Positions 1 through 9,025 of a stretch of 64,000 nt of DNA are shown here, one piece after another. The notes under the pieces are model-generated. The model was not told where the DNA came from and did not search any database. It saw nothing but the letters and a program-made list of their open reading frames with translations. This stretch comes from Bacillota bacterium (GTDB taxonomy: Bacteria; Bacillota; Clostridia; Lachnospirales; Lachnospiraceae). Numbering within the stretch: the first letter of the stretch is position 1; the number at the start of each line of letters is the position of its first letter. A program made the translations under genes and the position numbers. Where the stretch lies: positions 1-64,000 of the forward strand of contig JAEXGM010000269.1 in the NCBI GenBank assembly GCA_023450835.1, written 5' to 3'.

Positions 1-75
1 TTAAATTTGGAACCACCTTATAGGTACTCTCGTCTAATCAGTGTAAAGGCTTAAGAAAGGAGAAACATACATAAT

Positions 76-125
76 CTCTTTCGGTACCAAAGAGGTTAGT
101 GTGAAATAAAAGACAACATTTCACA
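76..125 (+). promoter_or_regulatory. Two adjacent hairpins in the leader of the secreted-protein gene
   Basis: The stretch before the first gene can form two consecutive stems. CTCTTT at 76-81 pairs with AAAGAG at 89-94, and TGTGAAAT at 100-107 pairs with ATTTCACA at 118-125. Neither is followed by a T-run, so they are not obvious intrinsic terminators. They may be part of a structured 5' leader for the gene at 279. I could not match them to a known riboswitch. The rest of 1-278 shows no credible gene. Confidence 0.35.
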
Positions 126-278
126 TCCGGCATTGGCAGCGTTATGGCTATCAGGCATGAATTTGAATTCAAGGCAAAAGCAGCTCTTAAACCTAAGATG
201 AAATATTTGAATCCCAGTATGGAACTTATCAATTAACAATTACTATAAATGATAGATTAAAAAAAGGAGGTATTTTTT

Positions 279-1112
279 ATGAGAAAAATACAATTACTTA
301 AAGCAGTTATGTTAGGATTATGTTTATCCACTTTATATACCGGTGTGGCATTTGCAGATACAATTGATGGTAAAGCACCAGAAGTAGCTGTCCAGGACAA
401 CGTGGCAGGAAGTGATCTTTCAAAGTTACAGAGTGACATTGACCAGTATGTGTTTACAGATCATTCAGCGGATATTGAAAAACAGGGTTTTCAAGTGGTT
501 CAGACTGTTGTAACCAATGGTTATGTTGAAGTTGGCATTACTCCTTTCAGTGATGAAAATGCAAATTATCTCTATGATTTATTTGGCAAGGATAATGTTA
601 AGGTAGTAAAAAGCGATGAAATGAAAGTATATAAAACCATGGAAGCAGTAGCTCCTGACACAGCTGTTTCTTCAGAAGTAGTGGATGACAGCCTTGTGGC
701 CAGACAGGACGAAGTAAATAAAGTCTTGTTTGAAGATAAATCCTCTGAGTTAGAATCTAAGGGAATTTCGATTATGCACACTACTCCTGTTGATGACTAT
801 ATTGAAGTTGGTATTCTTCCTTACACTGATGAAAATGTCAAGTTCATCTATAGTTTGACCGGTGAAGACAAAGTAAAAGTGGTGGAAGGTAAAGAACCTG
901 AGTTAATGGCAACCTCCGGTATTGCAACAGATGGTGAAGTGACAACTACCGCAGAAGGTAATGTTGAAACTGTAAATGCAACAGATAATGCTGCCGGCAA
1001 TAAAGATAAAGCATCAGACAATAATATTTTACCTATAGCAGGTGTTGCGGCAATAGCAGTGTTAATAGGCGGTGCAGTAGTCTTTTCACAGAAAAAGAAA
1101 ATTGCGAAGTAA
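279..1112 (+). CDS. Secreted, membrane-anchored protein with two internal repeats
   Basis: A 277-residue protein I do not recognise as a named family. It begins with a typical signal peptide (MRK, hydrophobic core, VAFA-D cleavage-like site near residue 26) and ends with a hydrophobic segment at about residues 248-270 followed by KKK, a membrane anchor with the bulk outside the cell. Two repeats of about 65 residues lie near 48-115 and 140-205. Each has an acidic helix followed by a GYVEVGITPF- or DYIEVGILPY-type strand, a DEN motif and a KVKVV- or NVKVV-type strand. A T/A/D-rich linker joins them to the anchor. The start has an AAAGGAGG ribosome site. No sortase LPxTG motif is visible. Function is unknown; a cell-surface role is inferred. 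Confidence 0.8.
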   Translation: MRKIQLLKAVMLGLCLSTLYTGVAFADTIDGKAPEVAVQDNVAGSDLSKLQSDIDQYVFTDHSADIEKQGFQVVQTVVTNGYVEVGITPFSDENANYLYDLFGKDNVKVVKSDEMKVYKTMEAVAPDTAVSSEVVDDSLVARQDEVNKVLFEDKSSELESKGISIMHTTPVDDYIEVGILPYTDENVKFIYSLTGEDKVKVVEGKEPELMATSGIATDGEVTTTAEGNVETVNATDNAAGNKDKASDNNILPIAGVAAIAVLIGGAVVFSQKKKIAK

Positions 1113-1126
1113 TTAAATAGAAACAG

Positions 1127-1184
1127 GGCTGTCAGAAAGTTTTAGGTGATTGAATCTGCACTTAAAATTTTCTGACAGCCTTTT
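1127..1184 (+). terminator. Intrinsic terminator after the secreted-protein gene
   Basis: A long inverted repeat, with GGCTGTCAGAAAGTTTTA on the left arm and its near-perfect complement ending CTGACAGCC on the right arm, followed by TTTT. It lies 15 bases after the stop codon at 1112. Confidence 0.85.
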
Positions 1185-1247
1185 GATATTCCGGCATCCG
1201 GACTTCTTTATGTTGATTTGATTATCCTGTCAGGTAAGAAAGTATTA

Positions 1248-1988
1248 TTATCTGAAGTTCTTTAAGTATTCTTCCGCGGACCGGTTCATTTCTTTACAGA
1301 ATTCAGACATATATTTTCTCTGGCAAAAAGCCTGAACTGTTGCCGTAATATCCTTTTGGGGGTGTCCGGCTTTTTCTTCCCGTTTCTGATACATAGTCTG
1401 AAGCTCTTCCTTTTCCAGGCGTTTATAGCTGTTTTCGAAAACAACATATTCTTTGTCAAAACGGGCCGGCTTTTTTCTGTCTTTCTGGCCCTGGGTCGGA
1501 TAGCCATATACCAGCATAGCAGCCGGAACAGTGTATTCCGGCAGACCAAGCAATTCTCTGACTTCTTCGCACCGTTCAATAATATCACCGATGTAACAGG
1601 AACCAATACCAAGAGACTCAGCCGCGACAACAGTATTCTGGGCAGCAATCAAGGCATCGGAGGCGGCAAGAAGTATATCACCGGTACCCGGTGTCCTGGG
1701 ATAACAATCTTCATAAGTAAAGGTGTCATACCAACGCTGATAATCCGCTAAGAATATCAGGACTAACGGAGCTTTTGCTATAAAGGGCTGATTGTCACAT
1801 AATATGGATAAGGTTTCTTTCTTGCAGGTATCGGTAATATCAATAATGGAATACAGCATCATTGCCCCGGCGGTGGGAGCTTCCAGTGCTGCATTTATAA
1901 TCTCTTCTTTTACTTCTTGTTCTATGCTTCTTTCTTCAAATACACGTACCGATTTTCGATTCTTAAGTTGACTTAGTACTTCGTTCAT
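1248..1988 (-). CDS. Nitroreductase-family flavoprotein
   Basis: A 246-residue FMN-dependent nitroreductase-fold oxidoreductase. The N-terminus has the family hallmark of an RKSVRVF segment followed by a helix ending in ALEAPTAGAMM, which forms the FMN phosphate site. The middle has an IAAQNTVVAAESLGIGSCYIG-type segment, the second family signature. These enzymes reduce nitro-compounds, quinones or similar acceptors with NAD(P)H. I start at 1988 rather than an in-frame upstream ATG at 2015, because AAGGAG sits correctly before 1988. The C-terminal 50 residues are charged with two cysteines (QAFCQRK, SEFCKEM), a common extension in clostridial members. The gene is divergent from spoIVA. The substrate cannot be told from sequence. 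Confidence 0.85.
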   Translation of the reverse strand: MNEVLSQLKNRKSVRVFEERSIEQEVKEEIINAALEAPTAGAMMLYSIIDITDTCKKETLSILCDNQPFIAKAPLVLIFLADYQRWYDTFTYEDCYPRTPGTGDILLAASDALIAAQNTVVAAESLGIGSCYIGDIIERCEEVRELLGLPEYTVPAAMLVYGYPTQGQKDRKKPARFDKEYVVFENSYKRLEKEELQTMYQKREEKAGHPQKDITATVQAFCQRKYMSEFCKEMNRSAEEYLKNFR

Positions 1989-2172
1989 GTAAATTCTCCT
2001 TATAAAGTAGATCATTCTTTTCTTATAGTAATATAATATAAAGCCGTATACAAGAGATATTATTTAAGAGATAGATTATTAAAAATTCTTTTTTATATTA
2101 AAGATTTCTATCATATTGAATGGAATTGTGTAAATCCTTATTTTACTTCTATAATAAATCTCTTATTTTGAG

Positions 2173-2204
2173 TATAGTCAATAATATTATTTTTATTGAC
2201 TATA
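2173..2204. promoter_or_regulatory. 12-bp perfect inverted repeat upstream of spoIVA
   Basis: TATAGTCAATAA at 2173-2184 is repeated in inverse orientation at 2193-2204 with an 8-base A/T spacer. It lies in the AT-rich divergent intergenic region (1989-2272), just upstream of a TATACATT segment at 2205-2213 that resembles a sporulation sigma-E -10 element. It may be an operator or part of the spoIVA control region; this is inference. Confidence 0.35.
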
Positions 2205-2272
2205 GTATACATTGTAATCATGAATAAGAAGTATCCGGCATATGCTTAACTATAACCGAAAGGAGGATGTGT

Positions 2273-3781
2273 ATGTTGGATCAATATTCGTCACTGGATA
2301 TGTCAAGCCAGATTTATGATGTTTATAATGATATCAAGGCTAGGACAGGCGGTGATATATACATAGGTGTGGTGGGACCGGTAAGAACGGGGAAGTCAAC
2401 TTTCATTAAGCGTTTTATGGATTTGCTGGTAATTCCGAATATTGCTGATATCCACAATAAAGAGAGGGCAATTGATGAATTACCGCAGAGTGCTGCCGGT
2501 AAGACAATAATGACCACAGAACCTAAATTCATTCCGAAAGAAGCTGCCCAGATTCAGTTGGGAGAGGACACAAAGGTAAATATACGTCTGATTGACTGTG
2601 TAGGATTTATGGTAGAGGGTGCAGCGGGACACATTGAAAATGAGCAGGAACGTTTGGTAAAGACCCCTTGGTTCGACTATGAGATTCCATTTACCCAGGC
2701 CGCAGAACTCGGTACTCAAAAAGTAATTAATGACCATTCTACCATAGGAATAGTTGTTACTACAGACGGAAGCTTTGGAGATCTTCAGAGAGACAATTAC
2801 ATTGCGGCTGAAGAGAAGACAATCGGAGAGCTTAAGAAATTAAAAAAACCCTTTATTGTATTGCTTAATACCAACCGGCCTTATTCCGAGACCAGCCAGA
2901 ACCTTGCAACTGACATTTCTGAAAAGTATAATGTGAATTGTTTACCGGTAAACTGCGAGCAGTTACGAAAAGAAGATATCAACCATATTATGTCAAATAT
3001 CCTCTCGGTATTCCCTGTATCAGAAATCAATTTCTTTATACCTAAATGGGCAGAAATGCTCCCCGATGACCATTGGTTAAAAGTGGATTTGATTGACTCT
3101 GTAAAGCAGTTGTTAAAACGTCTGACTTTAATCCGGGATGTCAGAAACGACAATATGGCAACGGACAGCAAATATGTGAACCGTTTCAAGATTGACAAGG
3201 TCGAGATGGAAGATGGTTCCGTAAAAGTATTTGTAGAGTTTGATGATTCTTACTATTATAATATCTTAAGTGACCTTATCGGAGTTAATATTGCGGATGA
3301 ATACCAGCTTATCAGTACAATTAGGGAACTGGCAGCGGTAAAGAAGGAATATGGCAAGGTAGCAGGAGCCTGTGAAGAGGTTCGCCAAAAGGGGTATGGT
3401 GTTGTAAATCCTGCCAAAGAGGAAATTCTTATTGAAGAGCCTGAAATCATGCGGCACGGGAATAAGTATGGGGTTAAGATTAAAGCAACAGCTCCTTCCG
3501 TACATATGATCAAGGCTATGATAGAGACTGAGATAGCTCCTATTGTAGGAAGTGAAGAACAGGCCAATGACCTGATAAATTATATCCGTAAGAATTCATC
3601 GGAGAATCCGGAGGGAATCTGGGAGACTAATATCTACGGCAAATCCATTCAGCAGCTTGTAGAAGAGGGAATTAATACCAAGATCAGCAAGATGACGGAT
3701 GAGAGTCAGATAAAACTTCAGGAAACCATGCAGAAGATAATTAATGAAAGTAACGGCGGAATTATTTGTATTATCATATAA
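2273..3781 (+). CDS. spoIVA: Stage IV sporulation protein A (spore coat morphogenetic ATPase)
   Basis: A 502-residue SpoIVA. In sporulating Firmicutes this ATPase polymerises on the forespore outer membrane and forms the basement layer of the coat, and it also affects cortex formation. The N-terminal P-loop GPVRTGKS (residues 35-42) is diagnostic, followed by the TTEPKFIP and DCVGFMVEGA segments typical of the family. The C-terminus ends in the short hydrophobic GGIICIII stretch expected of SpoIVA. Length is close to the usual 490-500. Two ATGs compete. The one at 2267 abuts the AAAGGAGG site with no spacer, while 2273 is spaced 6 bases, so 2273 is the likely start. Probably sigma-E controlled. 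Confidence 0.97.
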   Translation: MLDQYSSLDMSSQIYDVYNDIKARTGGDIYIGVVGPVRTGKSTFIKRFMDLLVIPNIADIHNKERAIDELPQSAAGKTIMTTEPKFIPKEAAQIQLGEDTKVNIRLIDCVGFMVEGAAGHIENEQERLVKTPWFDYEIPFTQAAELGTQKVINDHSTIGIVVTTDGSFGDLQRDNYIAAEEKTIGELKKLKKPFIVLLNTNRPYSETSQNLATDISEKYNVNCLPVNCEQLRKEDINHIMSNILSVFPVSEINFFIPKWAEMLPDDHWLKVDLIDSVKQLLKRLTLIRDVRNDNMATDSKYVNRFKIDKVEMEDGSVKVFVEFDDSYYYNILSDLIGVNIADEYQLISTIRELAAVKKEYGKVAGACEEVRQKGYGVVNPAKEEILIEEPEIMRHGNKYGVKIKATAPSVHMIKAMIETEIAPIVGSEEQANDLINYIRKNSSENPEGIWETNIYGKSIQQLVEEGINTKISKMTDESQIKLQETMQKIINESNGGIICIII

Positions 3782-3789
3782 ATAGAAGC

Positions 3790-3819
3790 AGGGCTGTGGG
3801 AAAACCAACAGCCCTTTTT
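3790..3819 (+). terminator. Intrinsic terminator after spoIVA
   Basis: AGGGCTGT and ACAGCCCT form an 8-bp GC-rich stem with a 10-base loop, followed by TTTTT, 9 bases after the spoIVA stop. Confidence 0.9.
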
Positions 3820-3845
3820 CGATGTTATTCTACAAAATGAGAACG

Positions 3846-3880
3846 TTTATTCCCTAATTAATAGCTCTTTTGGGAATAAA
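3846..3880. promoter_or_regulatory. 9-bp inverted repeat between spoIVA and the NlpC/P60 gene
   Basis: TTTATTCCC at 3846-3854 and GGGAATAAA at 3872-3880 are perfect inverse copies. They lie about 65 bases upstream of the promoter at 3945, so this could be an operator or a weak terminator of readthrough. Confidence 0.3.
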
Positions 3881-3944
3881 GTCTCATTCAATTGGAAATA
3901 CTTACAATAATTTAACGGATATTTATCAAAATTAATGCAAAGTG

Positions 3945-3973
3945 TTGACAAAACTATTAACGATTGTTATAAT
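3945..3973 (+). promoter_or_regulatory. Consensus sigma-A promoter for the NlpC/P60 gene
   Basis: Perfect TTGACA (3945-3950) and TATAAT (3968-3973) hexamers with a 17-base spacer, about 95 bases before the start codon at 4070. It implies strong vegetative expression of the cell wall hydrolase. Confidence 0.85.
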
Positions 3974-4069
3974 AACTTAGAAATAAATTTAATATATTTG
4001 TAACAACTAAAGAAATTAAAAAATGTACATATTAAATTATGATGAGGGATAACTAGCAGGAGGAACCAA

Positions 4070-5122
4070 ATGAACCATAGCACTACCAGATTTTTAAAGA
4101 TTTCATGCCTTTGTGTAACCGGTACATTATTGTTTGCCTTAAATACCAAGTACACAAGCGCAGAGGCTATCTATGGTGAACAGCCTTTAGCGGGTATATC
4201 CGTTACTTTGGACAAGTATTATGATTCAGCCAATACGGCTGCTTCTTCGGAGATTACCATTGCTACTCTGGAATCCAGTGTCGCTGCTTATGACTATAAT
4301 AACCTTGGTATAGCGGATGTAGACAATCACTTGAATATCCGCAAGGCTCCCGGCGAAGATCAGAAGATTATCGGTAAGTTACCAAAGAACGCAGGATGTA
4401 CAATAATAGATGAAGATAAAAACGGATGGGTAAAGATTAAATCCGGTAAAGTTACAGGTTACGTAAAGAAAGAATTCCTTATTACAGGAGAAAAGGCCGT
4501 CTCTCTTGCCAAGAAGGTAGGAAGTCTGGTAGCGACAGTTAATACACAGACCCTTAATGTCAGAGAAGAAGCAAGTCTTTTAGGAGGCGTAGTTACAAGT
4601 GTCCCTAATAACGAAGACTTGGAAGTTACGGCGGTATCTACTGATTGGGTCAAGGTTAAGATTGATGATGATGAAGGATATGTTGCCAGACAATATGTTG
4701 CCTTATCCTATCAGTTAGAGAAAGCAGTAACAACTGATGAGCTGTCATCCGGAACCTCCGGTGTAAGAGCGCAGATGATTGCTTATGCAAAACAGTTTTT
4801 GGGTAACCCTTATGTATGGGGAGGCACCAGCCTTACAAACGGAACAGATTGTTCAGGATTTACTTTAGGTATATATGCCAAGTTTGGTTATTCCCTGCCC
4901 AGAGTTTCCAGAAGCCAGGCATGTTCAGGAACCAGCATTAATTCTTCCAGTATCAAACCGGGAGATTTGGTATTCTACGGAAGCGGCAGTTACATCAGCC
5001 ATGTTGCGATGTATATCGGTAATGGTCAGGTTATTCATGCAAGTAATCCAAGAACTGGCATAAAGATTTCAAACATGTACTATCGTTCACCGATAAAGAT
5101 TGTAAGAGTTATTAATGATTAA
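4070..5122 (+). CDS. Secreted SH3b-SH3b-NlpC/P60 peptidoglycan endopeptidase
   Basis: A 350-residue exported cell wall hydrolase. It has a signal peptide (about residues 1-32, ending SAEA), two bacterial SH3 domains (about 76-140 and 150-212, both with an LN(I/V)R core and a WVK(I/V)K strand) and a C-terminal NlpC/P60 catalytic domain (about 233-350). The catalytic triad is visible: Cys261 in TDCSGF, His311 in SHVAMYIG and His323 in VIHASN. Such enzymes cleave D-Glu-meso-DAP or similar stem-peptide bonds, and the SH3b domains bind the wall. The start has an AGGAGG site. The gene is monocistronic, between a consensus promoter and a terminator. Confidence 0.95.
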   Translation: MNHSTTRFLKISCLCVTGTLLFALNTKYTSAEAIYGEQPLAGISVTLDKYYDSANTAASSEITIATLESSVAAYDYNNLGIADVDNHLNIRKAPGEDQKIIGKLPKNAGCTIIDEDKNGWVKIKSGKVTGYVKKEFLITGEKAVSLAKKVGSLVATVNTQTLNVREEASLLGGVVTSVPNNEDLEVTAVSTDWVKVKIDDDEGYVARQYVALSYQLEKAVTTDELSSGTSGVRAQMIAYAKQFLGNPYVWGGTSLTNGTDCSGFTLGIYAKFGYSLPRVSRSQACSGTSINSSSIKPGDLVFYGSGSYISHVAMYIGNGQVIHASNPRTGIKISNMYYRSPIKIVRVIND

Positions 5123-5135
5123 TCAGATTCTATTA

Positions 5136-5159
5136 AGGGCTGCCATAAGCAGCCCTTTT
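5136..5159 (+). terminator. Intrinsic terminator after the NlpC/P60 gene
   Basis: GGGCTGC-cataa-GCAGCCC followed by TTTT, beginning 14 bases after the stop codon. Confidence 0.9.
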
Positions 5160-5194
5160 GAAATTGTTCAAATATATGACAGGAGGATGGTCGG

Positions 5195-6883
5195 ATGATG
5201 CAAATACTATTAGGGGTTCTGGCAGTATTTCTTATATTTCTTATAAAGGGGATTTATGATAAAAGAGTCTGGTACAGGAATTTAAGACAAAAGATGATAA
5301 ATGATTGGGGAAAGGTACCGGAGGAAGAGTATACTACAGAAAAGTTTGAATCTCTGTCCGCTTATTATCATACACAGATTGATAAGTCAAAAGATGTGGA
5401 CGATATTACCTGGAATGACATCAGCATGGAAGAAATATTTATGCTGATTAATAATACCGGCAGTGCCATTGGTGAAGAATACCTGTACGCAATGCTCCAT
5501 AAGCTTGAATTCAGCGGAGAGAAGCTGAAAGAAAGAGAGAAGCTTATGAATTTATTTGCCGACAGGGAAGATCTGCGAGTTGAATTACAGCTTGCCCTGT
5601 ATAAGATGGGTAAGATCAGCAATGTTTCCGTATATGAGTACATTAACCGTTTGGAAGGACTGGAAACGAAAAAAATCTGGCCTCATTTACTTATGGGAGC
5701 AGGTTTTATTGTATCTATAATATTGATTGCCTTTAATCCTCTGATTGGTGGAATATTAACGGCTTTAATGCTAGGCAATAATGTTTACCAGTATTACAGG
5801 GAAAGAGCAAAGATTGAGATATATTTTACCGTATGTGCTTATATTGTCAGACTGCTGGATGGAGTTAATACCATATTAAAGTTGAACATCCCTGAAATCA
5901 ATGATTATGCCGTTAAACTCAGGAAATCAAAAGGGGTGTTTCAAAAGTTCATCAGGGGCTCATTTTTATTGATACCAAAGAATGCCGGCGGAGATCTGCT
6001 TGGAGTATTCCTGGATTATATGAATCTGATTTTTCATATTGATTTGATGAAATTTTATTCTATGCTGGATTGTTTTAAGTCCAACAGAGAGGCTTTGAAT
6101 AGCATATATGAAACCGTAGGACTCTTAGATAGCTGCATAGCTGCGGCTTCCTTTCGCAAGATGATTCCGTTCTATACGATTCCGGAACTTGATAATAACG
6201 AGAAGCCCTTTTTGGAAGTGGAAGATATCTATAACCCTATGATAGAGGAACCGGTGCTAAATTCCATCTATACCCATAATTCCGTCTTGATAACCGGCTC
6301 CAATGCTTCCGGAAAATCAACCTTTATAAAGACCTTAGCCGTGAATGCGATTTTGTCCCAGACAATCTATACTTCCTTAAGCAGCAGTTATAAAGCAAGC
6401 TTTTTTAAGGTGCTCTCTTCCATGGCGCTAAAAGATAATCTCCTTGGAAAAGAAAGCTATTATATTGTTGAGATAAAATCCTTAAAGAGAATCATAGACC
6501 GGACAGAAGAACATATACCCACTCTGTGTTTTGTGGATGAGGTTCTTCGGGGAACCAATACGCTGGAGCGTATCGCAGCGTCCAGCCAGATACTTAAGTA
6601 TCTGAGCGGCATCAATACAATCTGCTTTGCTGCCACTCATGATATTGAGTTAACACATATTCTGGAGAATTGTTTTTCAAATTATCATTTTAAAGAACAG
6701 ATTGCAGATAATAACGTCCTATTCGATTATAAGCTGATGGAAGGAAGGGCAGTGTCAAAAAATGCTATTAAGCTGTTAGAAGTAATGGGATATCCGGGCG
6801 GAGTGACAAAATCGGCATCGGATAGTGCGGAATACTTCTTAAAGGAAGGCAAATGGAAAGTGCTGAATGAGACTCTTAATTAG
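5195..6883 (+). CDS. Membrane-anchored MutS-like ATPase
   Basis: A 562-residue protein with the MutS family ATPase domain at its C-terminus but none of the mismatch-recognition domains. An N-terminal hydrophobic helix (about residues 3-20) and a second hydrophobic stretch (about 163-195, one or two helices) suggest membrane attachment. The ATPase core shows Walker A GSNASGKST (368-376), the Walker B-like FVDEV (446-450) followed by LRGTNT, and an ATHD motif near 480, all as in MutS. Such proteins are common in Clostridia and Bacteroidetes and are often mislabelled as DNA mismatch repair. Function is unknown. The start has GGAGG at a spacing of 8; an ATG one codon later is equally possible. 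It stands alone between a terminator and cotH. Confidence 0.85.
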   Translation: MMQILLGVLAVFLIFLIKGIYDKRVWYRNLRQKMINDWGKVPEEEYTTEKFESLSAYYHTQIDKSKDVDDITWNDISMEEIFMLINNTGSAIGEEYLYAMLHKLEFSGEKLKEREKLMNLFADREDLRVELQLALYKMGKISNVSVYEYINRLEGLETKKIWPHLLMGAGFIVSIILIAFNPLIGGILTALMLGNNVYQYYRERAKIEIYFTVCAYIVRLLDGVNTILKLNIPEINDYAVKLRKSKGVFQKFIRGSFLLIPKNAGGDLLGVFLDYMNLIFHIDLMKFYSMLDCFKSNREALNSIYETVGLLDSCIAAASFRKMIPFYTIPELDNNEKPFLEVEDIYNPMIEEPVLNSIYTHNSVLITGSNASGKSTFIKTLAVNAILSQTIYTSLSSSYKASFFKVLSSMALKDNLLGKESYYIVEIKSLKRIIDRTEEHIPTLCFVDEVLRGTNTLERIAASSQILKYLSGINTICFAATHDIELTHILENCFSNYHFKEQIADNNVLFDYKLMEGRAVSKNAIKLLEVMGYPGGVTKSASDSAEYFLKEGKWKVLNETLN

Positions 6884-7000
6884 CTAAAATGTCAGACGTT
6901 CCTTGGTCCAGGGACCAGTTCACATAATTAACATACAAATACGGTATTCTTATGTTACATGGTTAAAACCTGTAAAATCTAATAGGAATGAGGTATTTGA

Positions 7001-8866
7001 GTGAAGAATAAGAGAATTGGAACAGTCCTGATATTAATCATGGCACTTATAATTACCGGCTGCACTAAGAATGAAACAAATCAGATAGCATCCGACAATA
7101 ATAAAAACAGTTCAGATTACGCCACAGAATTGTTTGGTAAAGATGTTATCACTGTTAAAATTAAGGCTGACAAGGCTGATTGGAGCAATCTGATGGAAAA
7201 TGCCGAGTCCAAGGACTATATTAAGGCAGATGTAACCATAGATGGCGTAACTTACAAAGATGTGGGTATCAAGACCAAAGGCAATACATCACTTACACAG
7301 GTGGCAAGTACGGACAGTGACCGTTTCAGTCTGAAGCTGAATTTTGATAAGTATGTGGACAATCAGAATTGCTATGGACTTGATAAACTGGCTCTTAATA
7401 ATGTATACGGAGACACTACCTACTTAAAAGAATATATGTCCTATGAATTGTTTGATTATCTGGAGGTTCCGAGTTCCCTTCATACTTTTGCCGATATATA
7501 CGTAAATGATGAGCATTACGGCTTTTATCTGGCATTGGAAGATGTAGATGACAGTTTTCTCAGCAGGAATTATGGCGATGATTATACCGGAGAGGCTTAC
7601 AAGCCGGAGAGTATGGAGATGAACGCCGATGCACAAAGAGCGGGAGGAGGTAATTTCGGTGATTTTGGAGGAGGTAATGCACCTCAGGGAAATAATGGAC
7701 AGAGTATGGATATTACAAAGCTCTTTACTTTAACGGATAAGAGTGGAAAAGAGACAGCCTGGGATAAGATAATTCCGGATAATTTTAAGGCAGAGAGTAT
7801 TTCTAAAATTATCTATAAAGACGGAACGGCTGCTGATTTTAATTTCATGGATCTGATGAATATGGACCTTACCAAGATAGCGGCGTTTCAGGATGAGAGC
7901 GGAGAAAAAGCTGATGTCAGTGAATATACTCTTTCCTTGAGTCTTCAAATGCCGCAGAATAGTCCCGGAGCGAATGGACAAGGCGGCAACGGTAAAGCTG
8001 GCGGCTTTGGCGGAGGTGCCGGCGGACAAAACGGCGGTTCTTTAGGCGTTGACCTGGTGTATAATGGTGATGATGTATCCAATTATTCTAATATTTTTGA
8101 TAATGCGATTACGAAGGCAGATGAAAATGATAATAAAAGACTGATTGAAACCTTAAAGGCTATTAGTGAAGGAAAAGACCTTGAGAAATATATTGATGTG
8201 GATGAGGTATTAAAATATGCAGCAGTTAATGTATTTCTGGTAAATCTGGACAGTTATTTTTCAAATATGGGCCATAATTATATCTTATATGAGGATAATG
8301 GGAAACTTAGTATGCTGCCCTGGGATTATAATTTATCCTTTGGCACCTTTAGCCAGAGTGGCAATTCCGACGCAGTTAACTATGCTATAGACACCGTCTT
8401 TGACAATGTTTCTGCCGAGGAAAGGCCGGTTATCGGATTGTTGCTGCAAAATGATGAGTACAAAGAGAAGTACCACGAATATCTGTCCCAATTAGTTGAC
8501 TATGTTACCTCCGGAAAGTTTAATGAAAAGGTAGACACAGTAAGTAGAGCGATTGACAGTTATGTAAAAAATGATACAACTTCTTTTGAGGGTTACGATG
8601 CATTTACTCAAGGAATTACTGTATTAAAAGAGTTCATGAAGCTTCGTTCCCAAAGTGTGGCAGGACAGCTTGACGGAAGTATCCCTTCTACAACGGATAC
8701 GCAATCCGGCAGTTCGGCTCTCATTGACAGCTCCGGCATTGATTTAAGCAAGCTGGGAGGAATGGAGAATGGCAGAGGAATGAACAGAGGGACGAATAAC
8801 AGGCCATCTGGCGGAGACAATCCGCCAAGTGAAAATTCCGGAGGTACTTCTTCGGGTGGTAAGTAA
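7001..8866 (+). CDS. cotH: CotH-family spore-kinase-like lipoprotein
   Basis: A 621-residue CotH-domain protein. It starts at GTG with an upstream AGG and carries a lipoprotein signal peptide (ALIITGC, lipid-modified Cys near residue 21). The CotH core includes a strand-rich region with KTKGNTS, a GFYLALEDVDDSFL segment and the catalytic-type block NYILYEDNGKLSMLPWDYN near residues 425-445. In Bacillus, CotH is an atypical kinase that phosphorylates coat proteins. Secreted Cot H-like lipoproteins in Clostridia can also serve other surface roles. Two glycine/asparagine-rich low-complexity inserts (about 212-235 and 320-345) and a Ser/Gly/Pro-rich tail interrupt the domain. The protein's substrate is unknown. 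Confidence 0.85.
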   Translation: MKNKRIGTVLILIMALIITGCTKNETNQIASDNNKNSSDYATELFGKDVITVKIKADKADWSNLMENAESKDYIKADVTIDGVTYKDVGIKTKGNTSLTQVASTDSDRFSLKLNFDKYVDNQNCYGLDKLALNNVYGDTTYLKEYMSYELFDYLEVPSSLHTFADIYVNDEHYGFYLALEDVDDSFLSRNYGDDYTGEAYKPESMEMNADAQRAGGGNFGDFGGGNAPQGNNGQSMDITKLFTLTDKSGKETAWDKIIPDNFKAESISKIIYKDGTAADFNFMDLMNMDLTKIAAFQDESGEKADVSEYTLSLSLQMPQNSPGANGQGGNGKAGGFGGGAGGQNGGSLGVDLVYNGDDVSNYSNIFDNAITKADENDNKRLIETLKAISEGKDLEKYIDVDEVLKYAAVNVFLVNLDSYFSNMGHNYILYEDNGKLSMLPWDYNLSFGTFSQSGNSDAVNYAIDTVFDNVSAEERPVIGLLLQNDEYKEKYHEYLSQLVDYVTSGKFNEKVDTVSRAIDSYVKNDTTSFEGYDAFTQGITVLKEFMKLRSQSVAGQLDGSIPSTTDTQSGSSALIDSSGIDLSKLGGMENGRGMNRGTNNRPSGGDNPPSENSGGTSSGGK

Positions 8867-8930
8867 TTAAATTAGACTTTAGAACTGGTAACTGATTCTT
8901 AATATGTAGAATAAAGAATGATATTGTAAG

Positions 8931-8966
8931 AAAAAACACCGTCTGAAATTGGGCGGTGTTTTTTCT
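8931..8966 (+). terminator. Intrinsic terminator after cotH
   Basis: AACACCG pairs with CGGTGTT across a short loop, flanked by an A-run and a T-run, so it could work in both directions. It separates cotH from the nitrogenase-like region. Confidence 0.9.
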
Positions 8967-8976
8967 TAAAAAGGTA

Positions 8977-9005
8977 TTGACAAAGATAAAAAGAAAAGTT
9001 ATACT
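8977..9005 (+). promoter_or_regulatory. Strong sigma-A promoter at the head of the nitrogenase-like region
   Basis: TTGACA at 8977-8982, a 17-base spacer and TATACT at 9000-9005. It is the only near-consensus promoter seen ahead of the cluster and probably drives the YezD-like gene and genes beyond. Confidence 0.75.
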
Positions 9006-9025
9006 TACAAAAAATAAAACATATA

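Noticed and set aside
1..60. c-di-AMP (ydaO-type) riboswitch
   Set aside because: A GGAACC and a later TCTAATC slightly resemble the motif, but the conserved core and the second half are missing.
1356..1751. 131-codon frame opposite the nitroreductase gene
   Set aside because: It is the antisense shadow of a well-recognised nitroreductase and has no ribosome site or protein family pattern.
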